In this document: positions 31,855-42,981 of the stretch, in pieces | How positions within the stretch are numbered: position 1 is the stretch's first letter | Layout: every line of letters begins with the position of its first letter | DNA from: Phymatolithon calcareum | Lineage: Eukaryota > Rhodophyta > Florideophyceae > Hapalidiales | Assembly (NCBI GenBank): GCA_977006965.1 | Contig: OZ345368.1 | Span: 1,736,001-1,800,000 of the forward strand | Direction of reading: 5' to 3' | DNA: 64,000 nucleotides | Translations under genes and position numbers: made by a program | The notes under the pieces: generated by a model | Seen by the model: only the letters and a program-made list of their open reading frames with translations | What the model was told of the DNA's origin: nothing | Database searches by the model: none

Positions 31855-32560
31855 GACATAGTGGAAGCAACGAAGGACGTTGAGCGTCTCAATGAAGCTC
31901 GTTGGACGGCGAAAAGCCTTGCAAAAAGGGGACCAGGGAGCAGTAGCGATAAATAACCGAAGAAGAGAAATAATCGAGATTTGGACACAGGAAGAAAATG
32001 GAAGATCAGTAAAGATTCCCATTGAATGGGCCAAACTACCAGACAGGGCGGCACGGCTGAAGAAGAAGAAGCAGAAAAGTAGATTTTTATTTAAAAGTTA
32101 CCAACGCATCTGCTGACGCTTGGGGCAACTTTCCTAGTGCCAAGAGATTTTGGTTGGATTCTGTCTATGGGAGAGTTTCTTTTCTTCTTGGTGTAACACG
32201 ATTCAGTGGACTACAAAAACCCACCTCTGGTCTCCTTCGGGACCTCGAGGGGGGAAATTACTCCCCTGAGATGTGTAAGGCTGATATTTAATAGAGCACC
32301 ATTGTGGAGTAAATCAATACCGAGTGAGTATTTGGTGTCACAGCGGGAATTGATCTGGTTGCGCTCCAACTCATTTTATCATCCAGCAGATAGGTTCTGA
32401 TGTGGTAAATGAATGAACGACTCACACGAGCACTTGTCAGTAGAGAACTACGAATCAAGGACGTCACGAGTGACCAGAATATGCTCCAGTAGAAAACCGT
32501 CCGAAGAGCTAGCCAGTATGTAGTGATACTTTTTTAAAATAATAAATCATTACATACTGT
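31855..32560 (+). pseudogene. REIIEIW-family element, disrupted copy
   Basis: It has coding blocks DVERLNEARWTAKSL, NRRREIIEIWTQEENGRS and RLIFNRAPLWSKS in different frames. A block of about 180 bp at 32080-32260 carries tagatttttatttaaaagtt and ends gacctcgagg. The tail is near 32520 (tttttaaaataataaatca). Comparison with 16171-16705, where the coding blocks are continuous, suggests the 180-bp block is either an insertion or an intron-like segment. Confidence 0.5.
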
Positions 32561-33372
32561 ATCCCCATCGTGCCCGTGAACTGGTTAAAAATGAAGAATA
32601 TTCCACAGCGTCCACGCCGGTGGTGCGACAGCACTGACTCCAAATCTTCTTCTTTTGAGCGTGGAGGGCTTCTCGTGGCAGTATCATAAAATTTCTGTTC
32701 GATGAAAGCTATTTTTTTCTTTTATAGGTGAGCAGGGTACATTATAACAATCAAGCGATTCTTACTTGTAGTTTCTGCACTGCCATCGCCCGAAACGCCG
32801 TCCAACAGCACTACCTGTAAAAGCTTACCATATCGTGTATCTACGAGGGACATAACAAATCGCTGGAAATCCTCATGACAAGCATACCCGAGTAGCATGC
32901 GAACCTTGAGAAAAATCCTGCCTGTAAAGCTAACAGCTGAAACGCAGTTCGGACTATGGTCTTAGACCCTCAGCTGTTCCGAAAAGCCCTGTTTCAAAAC
33001 AAATGTCGCGAGCAGACTGCAGGGGAGGGTGGGTGGGGAAAGGAAAGCCCTGCCTTTCTCAGGTGATGTGAGGTCTCGCGCCTTTTATGGCCCATCATGA
33101 GCCTGTAGCGCTCCCTCCGAGCCGCATCGTGGCAAAGACGCTGTCGGGCACCGAAAGCTGGTAACGTGCTGAAATTCGGAGCTGTCTCCGACACTGGCGG
33201 CCCGAGAAGTATTTCCTGTGTCGGTTTCCGAGGCCTTCAATTCCGTTGATTGCTTGAGGTGGGCACGCAGAAACGACTTGATATTCGCTGACTGGCTCGC
33301 AGCTTCATTCGACATTTGAACGTTTTCATCCGTGATACGAAATCAATTTCATAATAAGAATGGGGAAATCCA
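32561..33372. other. intergenic, nothing firmly recognised
   Basis: Minus-strand ORFs at 32994-33315 are Ser/Arg-rich without motifs. Confidence 0.35.
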
Positions 33373-33415
33373 AAAAATGGGAAAAACAATAACAATTATT
33401 GTTTTTCCCATTTTT
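33373..33415. repeat. perfect 20-bp inverted repeat, 3-nt loop
   Basis: The arm aaaaatgggaaaaacaataa at 33373-33392 is repeated inverted at 33396-33415, separated by caa. It lies about 430 bp outside the left end of the hAT element. Confidence 0.85.
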
Positions 33416-33836
33416 CGAGCGTCCCAGAATACTCTTCCAAAGTCTTTTCGGACTCATACGAAAGCCTCATGGTGAGAAATGTAAATCTCGTAGTTTTGTG
33501 CAACAGTATTCCACTTTGCTCGCAACGGCTCTGTGCAGGCTAGCGAGAAGCTGACGAGTTTCCATCAAATTTCTTGCTTTTTCACTAACATTCGTGACTG
33601 TCTTAAACTTAGTTTTCTCCGCTGGCTGCTGAAGTACACAAAGAAGCGCTTGCACGACGCTTGATTTCCTCTTAGAGTACCGCCTGAGAAGTGGAGGCAC
33701 CCATTTAATTGCTGGTAATTGTTCAGAAACTTGCAATTAAGAAATTCAATTGCTAGAAAGATTAACTCTGCAATTATCATTGCAATAACGCAAGTCCACA
33801 AAGACACTATTTACGCAAAAACAAGTTCTATTACGG

Positions 33837-33844
33837 GTTTCCAG
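33837..33844. repeat. left target-site duplication of the hAT element
   Basis: gtttccag, identical to 39601-39608. Eight bases is the hallmark target-duplication length of the hAT superfamily. Confidence 0.9.
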
Positions 33845-34405
33845 CAGCGATGGTCTCGGACGGACGAAACCAGTCATCCGCCAATCCGGAGGCGAATTTT
33901 TGCCCTTTCTGGATAAAAGTGGAAAAATGGACTAACTAGTTGGCGGTCCATTGGATCGAAAACTTCTTCCATCAATCGTAGTCCGGATAAATGTTGTCTG
34001 GATTTTTTTTGTCGCAGACGGATAAAGCATGATTTTGACAGTCGTAAATACTGTAAGCGGATGGTAATAAGGAATTACTGATTCGTTATGGACGGACGAC
34101 GTAAACTATTATCGCAATCGGACGGGTGGCGGATTTGTTTCCGGATCTGTTATGGATGGACCTCGTAATTTATCATTCCGGGTCGGATGGAGGGCGGATT
34201 TACGCAGTTTCACACCACACCTCTGCGCTAATATGGCACCTTATTGCAATCTGGCATGAACATAGAATAGTTGAAAGTAAGGAAACAATTTGGAAATCTA
34301 AAACCTAATTAAATACCTCTACCGGTATAAAAAGGACATTCATCGCAAATATCGACGTCACCATCACCATATTGCACAACGGCAATCAAAATTATTCTGT
34401 CTACC

Positions 34406-36571
34406 ATGGCGTCGAGCAGCTCTCCGTCTTGCGGCAGTCTTTCTGGACCCTTCCCACCAAAGGACAAAAACGCCGCACAACACATTGTTGGTGAAATTAT
34501 GGCTGGAAAGAATACCAACTTTCATCTAGTCGATCACGACTCCATCATCGGTCAGTCAAGAAGCACCCGTGTTCGGTCTTCAAAGTACGCAGGATGGATG
34601 CTACTGTGCTACATGAATACTAAGTTGCACTGTGGATACATTGTGTGCAAATACTACGCCAATCATGTCTGCCCCTTGAACACCGCTGTTAGGCACTACA
34701 ACCTAAGCGGTGGTGGAACAACAAACTTTTCGACTCATATGGCCAAGCATGACCCGCAGAATGCCTACTCTTCTGTTATGATGTGGAAGCTTGATCCGAG
34801 CACGAAGTCGCTTCTGGCCAACGCCGCCGCTACTGCTGTTTACAAGAACTTCCAACCAGTAACCTGGACCCACGGAAAGGCCGGTGTCGCTGATTTTGCA
34901 TCGGCAATATTCAAAGCAGGACAAAGCATGCCTCCCGGTAAGACACTCGATATAGAAGATGCTATGCCCTCGAGCAAGGATGTTAAAAACAGTTTACTGG
35001 AAACCGCGAGTGAGAAACGCGAGTTTGATGCTGCTATTGGGATACCAGATGCTCTTAAGATTGGAGGCGGAATGAGTTGCGATGGGTTGAAGCAAGGGAA
35101 TACCGGCACCAAATATTATGATCTCACCCTGCACTACTTCCAATTTGGACCGAAAGATGCTCTAACCGGGAATCAGAAAATAGTTCTGAAAAACAGGATT
35201 TTGCTTCTAGCTGAGCACAGCACGGCATTAGGAGAAACAGCAGTAGTAATCAGGGCTACTATTTCGAATAAGCTTCGCAATTTGTATAATATCGAATTTG
35301 AAACTCTCACCGAGAAATTCACCTTTGTAACTGACTGCGCTGCTGTAATGCCTAATATTGTTGGAGTCTCAGTTTCTCAATCCGTACATCAGCTTGGATT
35401 GAAGTGGCTGGGATGCATTTGCCACCAGATTAACACTGCCATGCGGACTGCCTTCGATAAGGCAAAGCTCCTGCAGACCAAAGATACCATTCTTGGCGAG
35501 GTTTGGCAGAACATTGACTGCGTGAAGACATTGGTGCGTATATTCAAGCAATCTGACGCGAACAAAAAGCTTCCAGTTGGATGTACACTGAATCAAGAAG
35601 TTGAGACGCGTTGGTGCTCACTTTTTGCGGCTCTGCAGCGCACGCAGAAAGCAGCTCCATACATTCCCGCTATTATTTCATCCAGTGGCTCGCAGCCGGC
35701 GAAGACGGCTTGGAACGGTGTCAAACGCACTACTGTTGGCGCGAATACATCTCTCCCCTACATTGACGCCGTCGAATGTGCGTGCGAACCGTTAGTGTCT
35801 GCGCTCAGGATTCTAGAGGCGAGCACGAAGCCAACCCTACACAAGGTTCTTCCGCTTTTAATGTGGTGCAAAAGTACGCTGTCGCAATTCGCGTCCGATC
35901 CCCGAGACGCAATACTGTCTACAGTTTCTGCCCGTGTTTTAGCCGTTCTCGATAAGGTAGTGATTACCCATGACATCTATATCGTCGCAATTTTGCTCCA
36001 CCCTTTGCTGAAGTCGTGCTCTGCTGTTTCTGAAGAAGTTCTGCGGGCTGCCTACGTCGAACGTGGGGACCGGTTTGTGCGTGACGCGATACGAGAATCG
36101 TCGATGACTATGGCGGAGAAAATTCCAGATAGTATTCCTGCCAAAACGCCGTCTGAACGCGAAAGTCGTAATGACTGCGAACAGGAAAGTAATGAACGTC
36201 ATGACGTCGAGTCGGGCCACGGCGTCGAACCTCCAACCAAGAAATTTCGCTTGTCCAGTGTGTTTGACCGGAATAAAAGTACGCTCGACATGGACGAGTA
36301 CTCTCTTTACAAATCAGAGCGCGTTTCTGATGCTGACGTGAAGATGATGCGCAAAGACGAAGATATGGGTGTCGTTCGCTACTGGGTCAAAAATAAGTGC
36401 AAATATCCTCGTCTAAGCAATTTGGCTCTCCGCATTTTTGCCACACCCGCTTCATCGTGTACATCTGAGCGAAATTTCTCTGCAGTTAGCCGCATTGTGA
36501 CTGACGATCGTACCCGACTCTCCGCACAAATGCTCGACGTCATTATGTATCTGCGCTCGTTTTTCTCGTGA
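34406..36571 (+). CDS. hAT transposase
   Basis: This is a 721-aa intact ORF. The N-terminal part has a BED-like zinc-finger region (CGYIVCKYY, later NFSTHMAKH, about residues 72-115). The middle carries the RNase-H-like catalytic region, with FTFVTDCAAVMPNIV (probable catalytic Asp near residue 311) and the CICHQINTAMR block typical of hAT proteins. RWCSLFAALQR follows around 410. The C terminus ends with the hAT dimerisation domain: YPRLSNLALRIFATPASSC then SERNFSAVSRIVTDDRTRL and MYLRSFF. It cuts and pastes the element in the nucleus. A Lys/Glu-rich spacer at about 565-610 contains a possible nuclear localisation signal (PPTKKFRL). It lies about 560 bp from the left end, with a TATA-like tataaaaagg at 34326. 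Length and ending fit the superfamily. Confidence 0.9.
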   Translation: MASSSSPSCGSLSGPFPPKDKNAAQHIVGEIMAGKNTNFHLVDHDSIIGQSRSTRVRSSKYAGWMLLCYMNTKLHCGYIVCKYYANHVCPLNTAVRHYNLSGGGTTNFSTHMAKHDPQNAYSSVMMWKLDPSTKSLLANAAATAVYKNFQPVTWTHGKAGVADFASAIFKAGQSMPPGKTLDIEDAMPSSKDVKNSLLETASEKREFDAAIGIPDALKIGGGMSCDGLKQGNTGTKYYDLTLHYFQFGPKDALTGNQKIVLKNRILLLAEHSTALGETAVVIRATISNKLRNLYNIEFETLTEKFTFVTDCAAVMPNIVGVSVSQSVHQLGLKWLGCICHQINTAMRTAFDKAKLLQTKDTILGEVWQNIDCVKTLVRIFKQSDANKKLPVGCTLNQEVETRWCSLFAALQRTQKAAPYIPAIISSSGSQPAKTAWNGVKRTTVGANTSLPYIDAVECACEPLVSALRILEASTKPTLHKVLPLLMWCKSTLSQFASDPRDAILSTVSARVLAVLDKVVITHDIYIVAILLHPLLKSCSAVSEEVLRAAYVERGDRFVRDAIRESSMTMAEKIPDSIPAKTPSERESRNDCEQESNERHDVESGHGVEPPTKKFRLSSVFDRNKSTLDMDEYSLYKSERVSDADVKMMRKDEDMGVVRYWVKNKCKYPRLSNLALRIFATPASSCTSERNFSAVSRIVTDDRTRLSAQMLDVIMYLRSFFS

Positions 36572-37517
36572 AATCTCGCGCCAAACTAACCCACGCCTGC
36601 CTTTGTTATTCTTCTGTTCGTCTTTTCCTCTAAATCGTTTCCGAAAACTCTCCAGAAATAATCCGTAAATGCTCTCCACATTAATAATGTAGTCTGTTTT
36701 TACTCTGATAACACTCCTTGGGATGCCACCGATGATTAGTAAATTCCATGCTCTAACAAGAGCAGAGGTCGACACCATACGTCGTTGCTCTTCAGTGTGT
36801 CTCATTGAAGTTTAGGGATTCTCCTTTGAAACTGGAAAAGACGGCGATGAAAAGTGAGTGCGGCCTGACGTGTCACAGGAACCCATTTGTGTGCTTAATC
36901 TTGATAGTTCTTACTAGTTCTGTAGGTTAAAACATCTGATTATCCTTTCCCTGAATAACATCAACTGTTTTTAACTTGGATAGCGCCTGTAATGAAGCGA
37001 TTTGTATTCCAAATCAACCCAGAAACTAAGCCCACAATTTAGTGACGTACAAACCAGATGTTTTCCGGACAGTGGAGGTTCTGAAGATGAATTTGCGGAT
37101 AATTTTGTCTTCCTTTCACGATACAGATTGCATTTGGCAGATAAGATTCATTCAGGAGTATCTAAGCAGGGCATCACGACAACATCGTTTCTCTCCGTTA
37201 AAGGAAGAGATAATGATGGAAGAGGAAGGTAGAGCTTCCAAAACGGCAAAGAACTGAGTAATAACATCTCCTGCAAGTATTGAAAAGACTTACACATCCT
37301 GCAATTAGTCTTTTGTGTCTTGCCGAGAAGCGTCATTCATTACCCTTAACTTTGCAGAGTTCGGTCGCCGAAGCAAATGTTTCAAGAAATCATTGCACGT
37401 GAATCAAAAAGAACAGGCAGCTTTCTTACTTCATCACTGGCAACATGGGCAGACCAGCTTTTTAATTGTAAATGATTTCTCTCCCTACATCTAATCTTCG
37501 AAAACTTTTATCCAAAA
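36572..37517. other. transposon interior, 3' of the transposase
   Basis: Non-coding DNA inside the hAT element. Short ORFs only. Confidence 0.4.
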
Positions 37518-38620
37518 TCAAGCACTTACGGCCTTACCAATACCCACACCACGTTGCCCTCCACATAGTTTTTTGCACATCTCTAAGGCTGTATGAAAAG
37601 TGTTCCTTCTTTCCAGGGACGCCTTTGGTAACCATCTCAATATGCGAATGATAGTTACTTCGCTTCGCCAGCACATGGAATCTTGGAATAACTTGATACA
37701 AAAGACGATAAGCATAGACTAAATCCCCAATACGCAGGCTCCTTTCCATGCACCAACACCACATGGGGATTCCGATCCCTGGCGCAAATGAGCCTCACTC
37801 GTATATACCCCAACCATTCCTCAAGTAGTCGGCCACCATACTTGCTAATGCGACAGCCTCAGATTTTCACAGCCGCCAAAGCCAACGGTTCCCAATGGCG
37901 CATCTTTTCGAACGCCACCGCATCTGTCGTCGCGTCTGCCCATCGCATCTCCCCATGACGTGTCGGGTTGCATTTATCCCACCACCTTACAGGTATACCC
38001 ATAATGCGCTGTGAAAGCCGTGCAGATTTACCAATACCAGCGCAATGAGTCAGACGCATGGCAGTTGCATCCTGCATCCGCTCATTCAGCCGTAGCAGCT
38101 ACAGCGACGCCTGTGTATGTCACTGCTACAGGGCCTTGTACCCTTGTGGGCTGTTTTCTAATTCGCTCACTATCGCTGCGGACAGTATGAGGCGTCTTTG
38201 CGTCGTCTCCAGTATGTTGAACAACGTTTTACCCACACTATGAGAACGAGTGTGCACGTTCATCATGCTGGTCCGGGTTTTACGCACATACGCAGCGGCC
38301 CACCAAAAGTTGCTTCCAGGCTCGGCGAAAATTAATGCACAGTTGTTTGTCATTTCAAGCGCACGCGCTTTGCTTGTGCCAAGGAAGGAGGTCTCAAGAC
38401 CATAATTACATCTGTGTTAGTGTTGCATTGGGTGCCGCGTAATTTGACAGTGCGACCTGTTAGGTATTGAATGATGAAGAGGATGCGGGACGTACGTGCA
38501 GTTCGAAGATGAAAAATGGCAGCCGAGTACAATCTGTCGGCTATTGATGCTTCCGCATCCCGCGCTGCACCATCGGCGTTTCCGTGCACACGGTGGAAGA
38601 CTAAACGTCAACCTCATGGT
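37518..38620 (-). pseudogene. decayed coding region carried inside the hAT element
   Basis: The minus strand has a run of protein-like segments in shifting frames: about 38589-38350; 38353-38126 (RLILSAAIVSELENSPQGYK); 38077-37859 (GIPVRWWDKCNPTRHGEMRW then ADATTDAVAFEKMRHW); then 37845-37740 (LEEWLGYIRVRLICARDRNP then HVVLVHGKEPAYWG); then 37764-37534 (VYAYRLLYQVIPRFHVLAKR). The order and strand are consistent with one broken or multi-exon gene. I do not recognise the family. It may be a captured host gene fragment or a second transposon ORF. Confidence 0.4.
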
Positions 38621-39139
38621 TCATGGCCCGAAAGTACCACTTGTGAGAGAATGATACTGTCCAGATTCACTGCCCATGATCACACGTGCATACCAGAGCA
38701 TGGTTAACTGAAGAAAGATCAGCATAGTATTGTGAGCGGCACGAATATCAAAGAGAACGTTTTCTAGTAAGATAACCATTCCGCAAAAACTTGGGATTTG
38801 CTATTACGGTTGGAGTCCAATGCCAAGTAAAAAAATCTTCCAGAGGGCGCCTGTCATTATTCTCGGAAGTCGAACAAGAGTGGTTAACGGCAGTGGCTTC
38901 TCTTAAAATTCTTTCAAAACACTTGATCGTTGAAAAGCAAGCTGGCTGATCCAGGGATTGATTGTACTGCAATTCTCGTTTGTGGATGTTTAGAGCTCGA
39001 ACTCAACTTTTTGAGCACAGCACAACATGTTACTTCTGCAGAGGATAGAAGTTGCAATCGTGCCGATGGACGTGGGAATCGCAGCCCCTTTCGTTGCATC
39101 ATTACGGAAAGATCTTGTGCAGTGGCCCTTGTCAGTCAG
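38621..39139. other. transposon interior, nothing recognised
   Basis: This lies between the passenger region and the right subterminal motif array of the hAT element. No supported ORF. Confidence 0.4.
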
Positions 39140-39600
39140 ATTGGATGCGGATTCGCATCATCGGAACCTTGCATCGATGTGGACTCGGCTACAAATTGCG
39201 ATGCGGATTCCAACTGACAATACTTGGATCCGATACGGATGACAGGCAGCCCACGCCGCCCATAAAGCGGATTGGATGCGGATGCGACAAAACGAAAATC
39301 TTGGTGACCGATTTTGTATTGAGAAAGCACACTCTCCGGATGGAGACTGATTTGTGATTCGAAATCATCGCACGTGCACGGGCGGATTCATCAATCACCA
39401 GTTGCCTTGCTGGACGGATAGCTGATCAAAAATAATAATTTTTTAAGTCGCACAGACTATAAAAATGTTAAAATTTTCAAAGCCTCCAAGATATTATTGG
39501 ATTGGATAATATTTTCCAAAGTCGCAGTACCCAGTTGGACCCTCATTCGACGCCACTTGGCGGACTGGACCCATCCGCAATCCGTCCGAGACGAACGCTG

Positions 39601-39608
39601 GTTTCCAG
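39601..39608. repeat. right target-site duplication of the hAT element
   Basis: gtttccag, identical to 33837-33844. Confidence 0.9.
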
Positions 39609-40540
39609 ATGGACATGTGGTAAAACTGGTTGCAATCATAATTGCAATTAATAATGCCACTGCAATCAAACAACAATTGCAATCGCAGCGCCATTCTCTT
39701 ATCGACTCGCACAGTGCTCCATAATGTCCGCAACATTCTACAAGAGTGGTCACCGTCGCTGCTTTGGCATGTACAAATGCCCCGACCCTTCGCCAGTTTT
39801 TTTTCTTGCGACATGACAAGCCAAGTTATTCTGAGTGAGTAAGCTGCATCACGAATCACGACACCTATGCCAAGGCAACAGGGCACTCGGATGAATGATC
39901 AGTTCGACTGCTTGCCATTGCCGTTTGCCGTATGAGGCGTGCACAAAGACTGAGAAACAAGGTAGACGGTTTCAGGAAGATATTCAAATAAAGCTATGAA
40001 GCCTCGAATATTTTTTCTCCCGAAAACTTGAGTTATATTTGGCCGTCATTTTCAGGTCGGCAGGAATCACGAAGTACTGTAATTCGAGTGGAGGTTGGGA
40101 CTGACGGATGTCGGTTCGTCGTTGGACACCCTCGGTTAGGTACGTTGAAGCTCTGACCCGTGAAAGTTGCTCTCTCTGATCGATCACGTTGGGTGCATTT
40201 GGAGAGGCCGTAACCGGAGTATCTTAACCTTACGCAGTCGCTAGCCATTCAAAAACGGGACCAAGTACCATCAGGGATGACCTCCTTCATCTGAAGAGTC
40301 AGAACCACTCTTTTTAAAGTTGTGATGGTACATGCGATGCGTATTAGTCTTCGCCGGAAGCGTTACAGCGAAATGCGAAGCTGATATGATCTTGGAGTGC
40401 GCCAGCGTTGAGGACTTCTAAAATAAAAACATGAATTCCCCCCGTCGTCTTCGGCATACTGTGGATACAGTAGACATTCAATCACCTTTCAAAATCAATC
40501 GTTTCAAGTTCTTGGAATAGCGTGTACTTGATTTTGTTCA
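39609..40540. other. intergenic; host flank of the hAT insertion
   Basis: 39609-39690 is rich in attgcaatt-type motifs, as is 33705-33800 on the other side of the element. No gene is supported. A tail-like ttctaaaataaaaacatg occurs near 40418. Confidence 0.4.
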
Positions 40541-40856
40541 TCTAAAAGTTATGTGAATGAAAGCGATATACGGTATGGTCAATGAGAATGCCGCCATTGG
40601 GTCTGCGACCAAATCCGATGATTAATCCGCGAAGGGTAATTCCAGATTTAATTTCCTGTCTCCCCTGCGTATTCATCAAGCTCGCAAACGCGCTATCTGA
40701 CTGTAGCGCCAGGCTCCAAAAGAACCCGACGCCACATGGGAGAGAAAAGCCCAAGAGAGGAGAGCAGAAAAGGGCGGGAGAGACTATAGAGAAAGAGGAG
40801 GAAAGAAAGACAAGCAAACAAAACCCCCAGGACAAACAGACAGAATAAGCGCGTAG

Positions 40857-41317
40857 ACGTCGGCGTCGTCCTCCGGCGGCGACCTTGGCTTGGTCGTCGA
40901 CCTTGAGACAGGTGCGCGAAAAGTGGACAGGGACCTTGAGCGTGAATGTCACCGAGCTGGCTTGTGCGGCGAAACGGTTGCGGTCAAGAAGGGTTGGGAA
41001 GTCACCGACTCCGCGTGGTCGAAGGGATTCACAGGAATGACTGTGTAGGATCCAAGCACTCGAGCCGAAGTCTAGAAACCTCCGGGACAGGGACGACGTC
41101 ATCCTCAGACGTCGACCTTGGCTTGGCCGTCGGCCTTCGAACGAACGCACGAAAAAGGGAAAAGGGAACTTGAGCGCAGTTGTCTCCGTGCTGGCTTGCA
41201 TGACGACGGTTGCGAACAAGAAGGTTGGGAAGAGCTCCGACTCCGCGTAGTCGAAGGGCCGTGCAGGCGAAGTTGAGCGTGCTACGAGCGGAACATTCGA
41301 GTCGAAATCCAGAACTC
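40857..41317 (-). repeat. two tandem copies of a roughly 230-bp GC-rich repeat
   Basis: The copies at about 40857-41083 and 41086-41317 share cgaccttggcttgg, gaaaa-ggga, gctggcttg, gttgcg, aagaaggttggga, ccgactccgcgt-gtcgaaggg and gagtcgaa-tc. The 225-codon ORF 40542-41219 (minus) runs through it and is probably a consequence of GC content rather than a gene. Confidence 0.65.
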
Positions 41318-41353
41318 CCCACCTTCCTTTACTCAGAGGAAGGAACTAACTAG

Positions 41354-41361
41354 CTTATATA
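41354..41361 (-). promoter_or_regulatory. TATA-like box upstream of the GC-rich tandem repeat
   Basis: The minus strand reads TATATAAG, about 35-45 bp before the repeat block and oriented toward it. The arrangement is like the start of a retrotransposon LTR or a polymerase II promoter. No downstream coding region is evident. Confidence 0.3.
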
Positions 41362-42199
41362 CTACAACCTATGCAAAAGACAGCGATATAGCGCATAGAC
41401 ACACGAGAGACACGTGCCCGTACGGCCCAACAGATCACCCACTACGAGCAGCATGACTATCGCGATCCAAGTTATGCGGCGTACAGTCGCGAGAGGAAAA
41501 AGCGACCGCCTTGGGACAGCGACATAAACACGGGCGCGACGCTGACTCATCTCATTCTCATCTCTCCGCTGATGCGCGCCGGAATGCCAAGCTTCTAGTT
41601 TGACATTTACACCCTCTCGGAGCTGGCAAAAGAGGTTGTCGCTTCGTTTCAAAAATAACTACCCCCCAAAGCTGCGTTCTCCACCCAACCAGTGCTAACG
41701 TACTCCGTCTGGGAAGAGTGGAGCGAGAGCGTCCTAGGCCCCGATTTCGTATTTGAGAGCTACGAGGAACGGGCCGCTTTCGACGGACGTATTATGGACC
41801 CACGTCAGTTCTACCGAATGTTCTGACAGTCTCTCAACGTTGCCGCAACTCCCATCCCATCCGCAGCGCCGACTGCTGCGGCGCATTCGATGCGTGTGCG
41901 CCTCAAATGCGCATAGTCGGATGAGCGCCGGCGTAGTGATATCGACTACCGCACCGTGGGTTAACTTCTCACTTTTTCTATCGGAAAATCCTCCCCAGTA
42001 GGAAGGCATGGTTAACCGCACAGGGGACAGCGGTGATTCTCGCGCACAGTGAAGAGCGCGGGTATATGGCTCACATCACACCGGAAGCTTTGGGTGGTCA
42101 TTAGTGAGCAGATTAGGTCAGTCCAAAAATGCTTTTCAAAAGTGCCACTGTTACTTCAAAGGAGAGTGTATGAGCTTTAAAATAAACAAACAAATAAAT
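41362..42199. other. intergenic, possible LTR-type remnant
   Basis: Minus-strand ORFs at 41362-41652 and 41734-42021 are unrecognised. A short tail-like gagctttaaaataaacaaac at about 42174 marks the end of another repeat, immediately before the LINE remnant. Confidence 0.3.
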
Positions 42200-42981
42200 A
42201 TTCTTACACGGGGAAGAAACACTGTCGGAACTTGCCACGAGCACAGGAGCGGTGGGTTCATCTTTCGACGCCGAAATATTCGCTGCGGTTCGAGCTTTCG
42301 AGGCGACAGAACAGCTGCAAATCCCAAACGGACAACATATTCGCTGATTCACCGAGAGCATGAGCTCCCTGGATGCGCTGGCCGGACAACCACGGATGTA
42401 CGGAGAGATGATAAGAAAGCTGTAGGATGCAATGGGAAAGCTGATGGACGACATGATCACCATAGAAGCAATTTTGATCCGAAGCCAATCGCGGACGACC
42501 TTGTTCGACGAGGCATTACGGAGTCAAGTCTGGTGGCACATCAAAATATACCCTTAACCCTAGAAGCTGCGCGGTCCATTATCAAACCGCACCATTCGAC
42601 AAAGCTAAGGAGAGTGCAGTTCCTACCCCTAGACCTCAATATAAGCCACAGGCGCGCTGAAACTACCCTTAATCAGTTTGGCGCAGAATGTTGCTCACTG
42701 GTGGCAGATTTTCAAGATGGTTCGGTTGGTTACGACCCTACGTGCAAGGCTTGCTCAGTGGGAACCAAGGAGACCGTTGAGCATCTACTCCTGCGCTGTA
42801 GTGGACGGACTGTATCAAGACGCCAGACTATTGGTGGAGTTAGCACAAGAATGGAAGAGGAAATTTGCAATGAGAAACCGCTCGAAGTACTCAAATTCGT
42901 GAACAATGAGGGACTGTTTGGAAACATCCCCAGGCGCCAACTTAAGTTAGCGTTTTTTTGCAATAAAAGAAAGAAAGAAAA
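42200..42981 (+). mobile_element. LINE remnant with RNase H and C-terminal zinc cluster, (GAAA)n tail
   Basis: From about 42208 the plus strand reads TGAVGSSFDAEIFAAVRAFE, then QHIR, stop, FTESMSSLDALA. This is the pattern of the RNase H domain of non-LTR elements (AEI...A...AL, then TDS-SALxAL), with the catalytic-site TDS altered to TES and a TGA in frame. Several further stops follow before another frame supplies PTCKACSVGTKETVEHLLLR and VLKFVNNEGLF. The tail has caataaaagaaagaaagaaa near 42961. The same ending is seen at 11239-11650. It is decayed. The ORF 42104-42994 mixes out-of-frame sequence with the genuine C-terminal zinc-cluster part. Confidence 0.7.

Larger units (their letters stand above)
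33845..39600 (+). mobile_element. complete hAT-superfamily DNA transposon (5,756 bp)
   Basis: The ends are inverted: cagcgatggtctcggacgga at 33845 and, on the minus strand from 39600, cagcgttcgtctcggacgga (18 of 20 matched). Both ends are flanked by the identical 8-bp duplication gtttccag. Subterminal regions (33880-34200 and 39140-39590) are packed with short GGAT-containing motifs such as gcggat and ggatg, mirrored on the two sides, as expected for transposase-binding sites. Inside are an intact transposase gene (34406-36571) and about 2.5 kb with a decayed minus-strand coding region. All requirements of an autonomous element are visible; activity cannot be judged from one copy. Confidence 0.9.

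Noticed and set aside
40542-41219. 225-aa minus-strand ORF
   Set aside because: It runs through a GC-rich tandem repeat and has an Arg/Ser-rich composition without conserved features.
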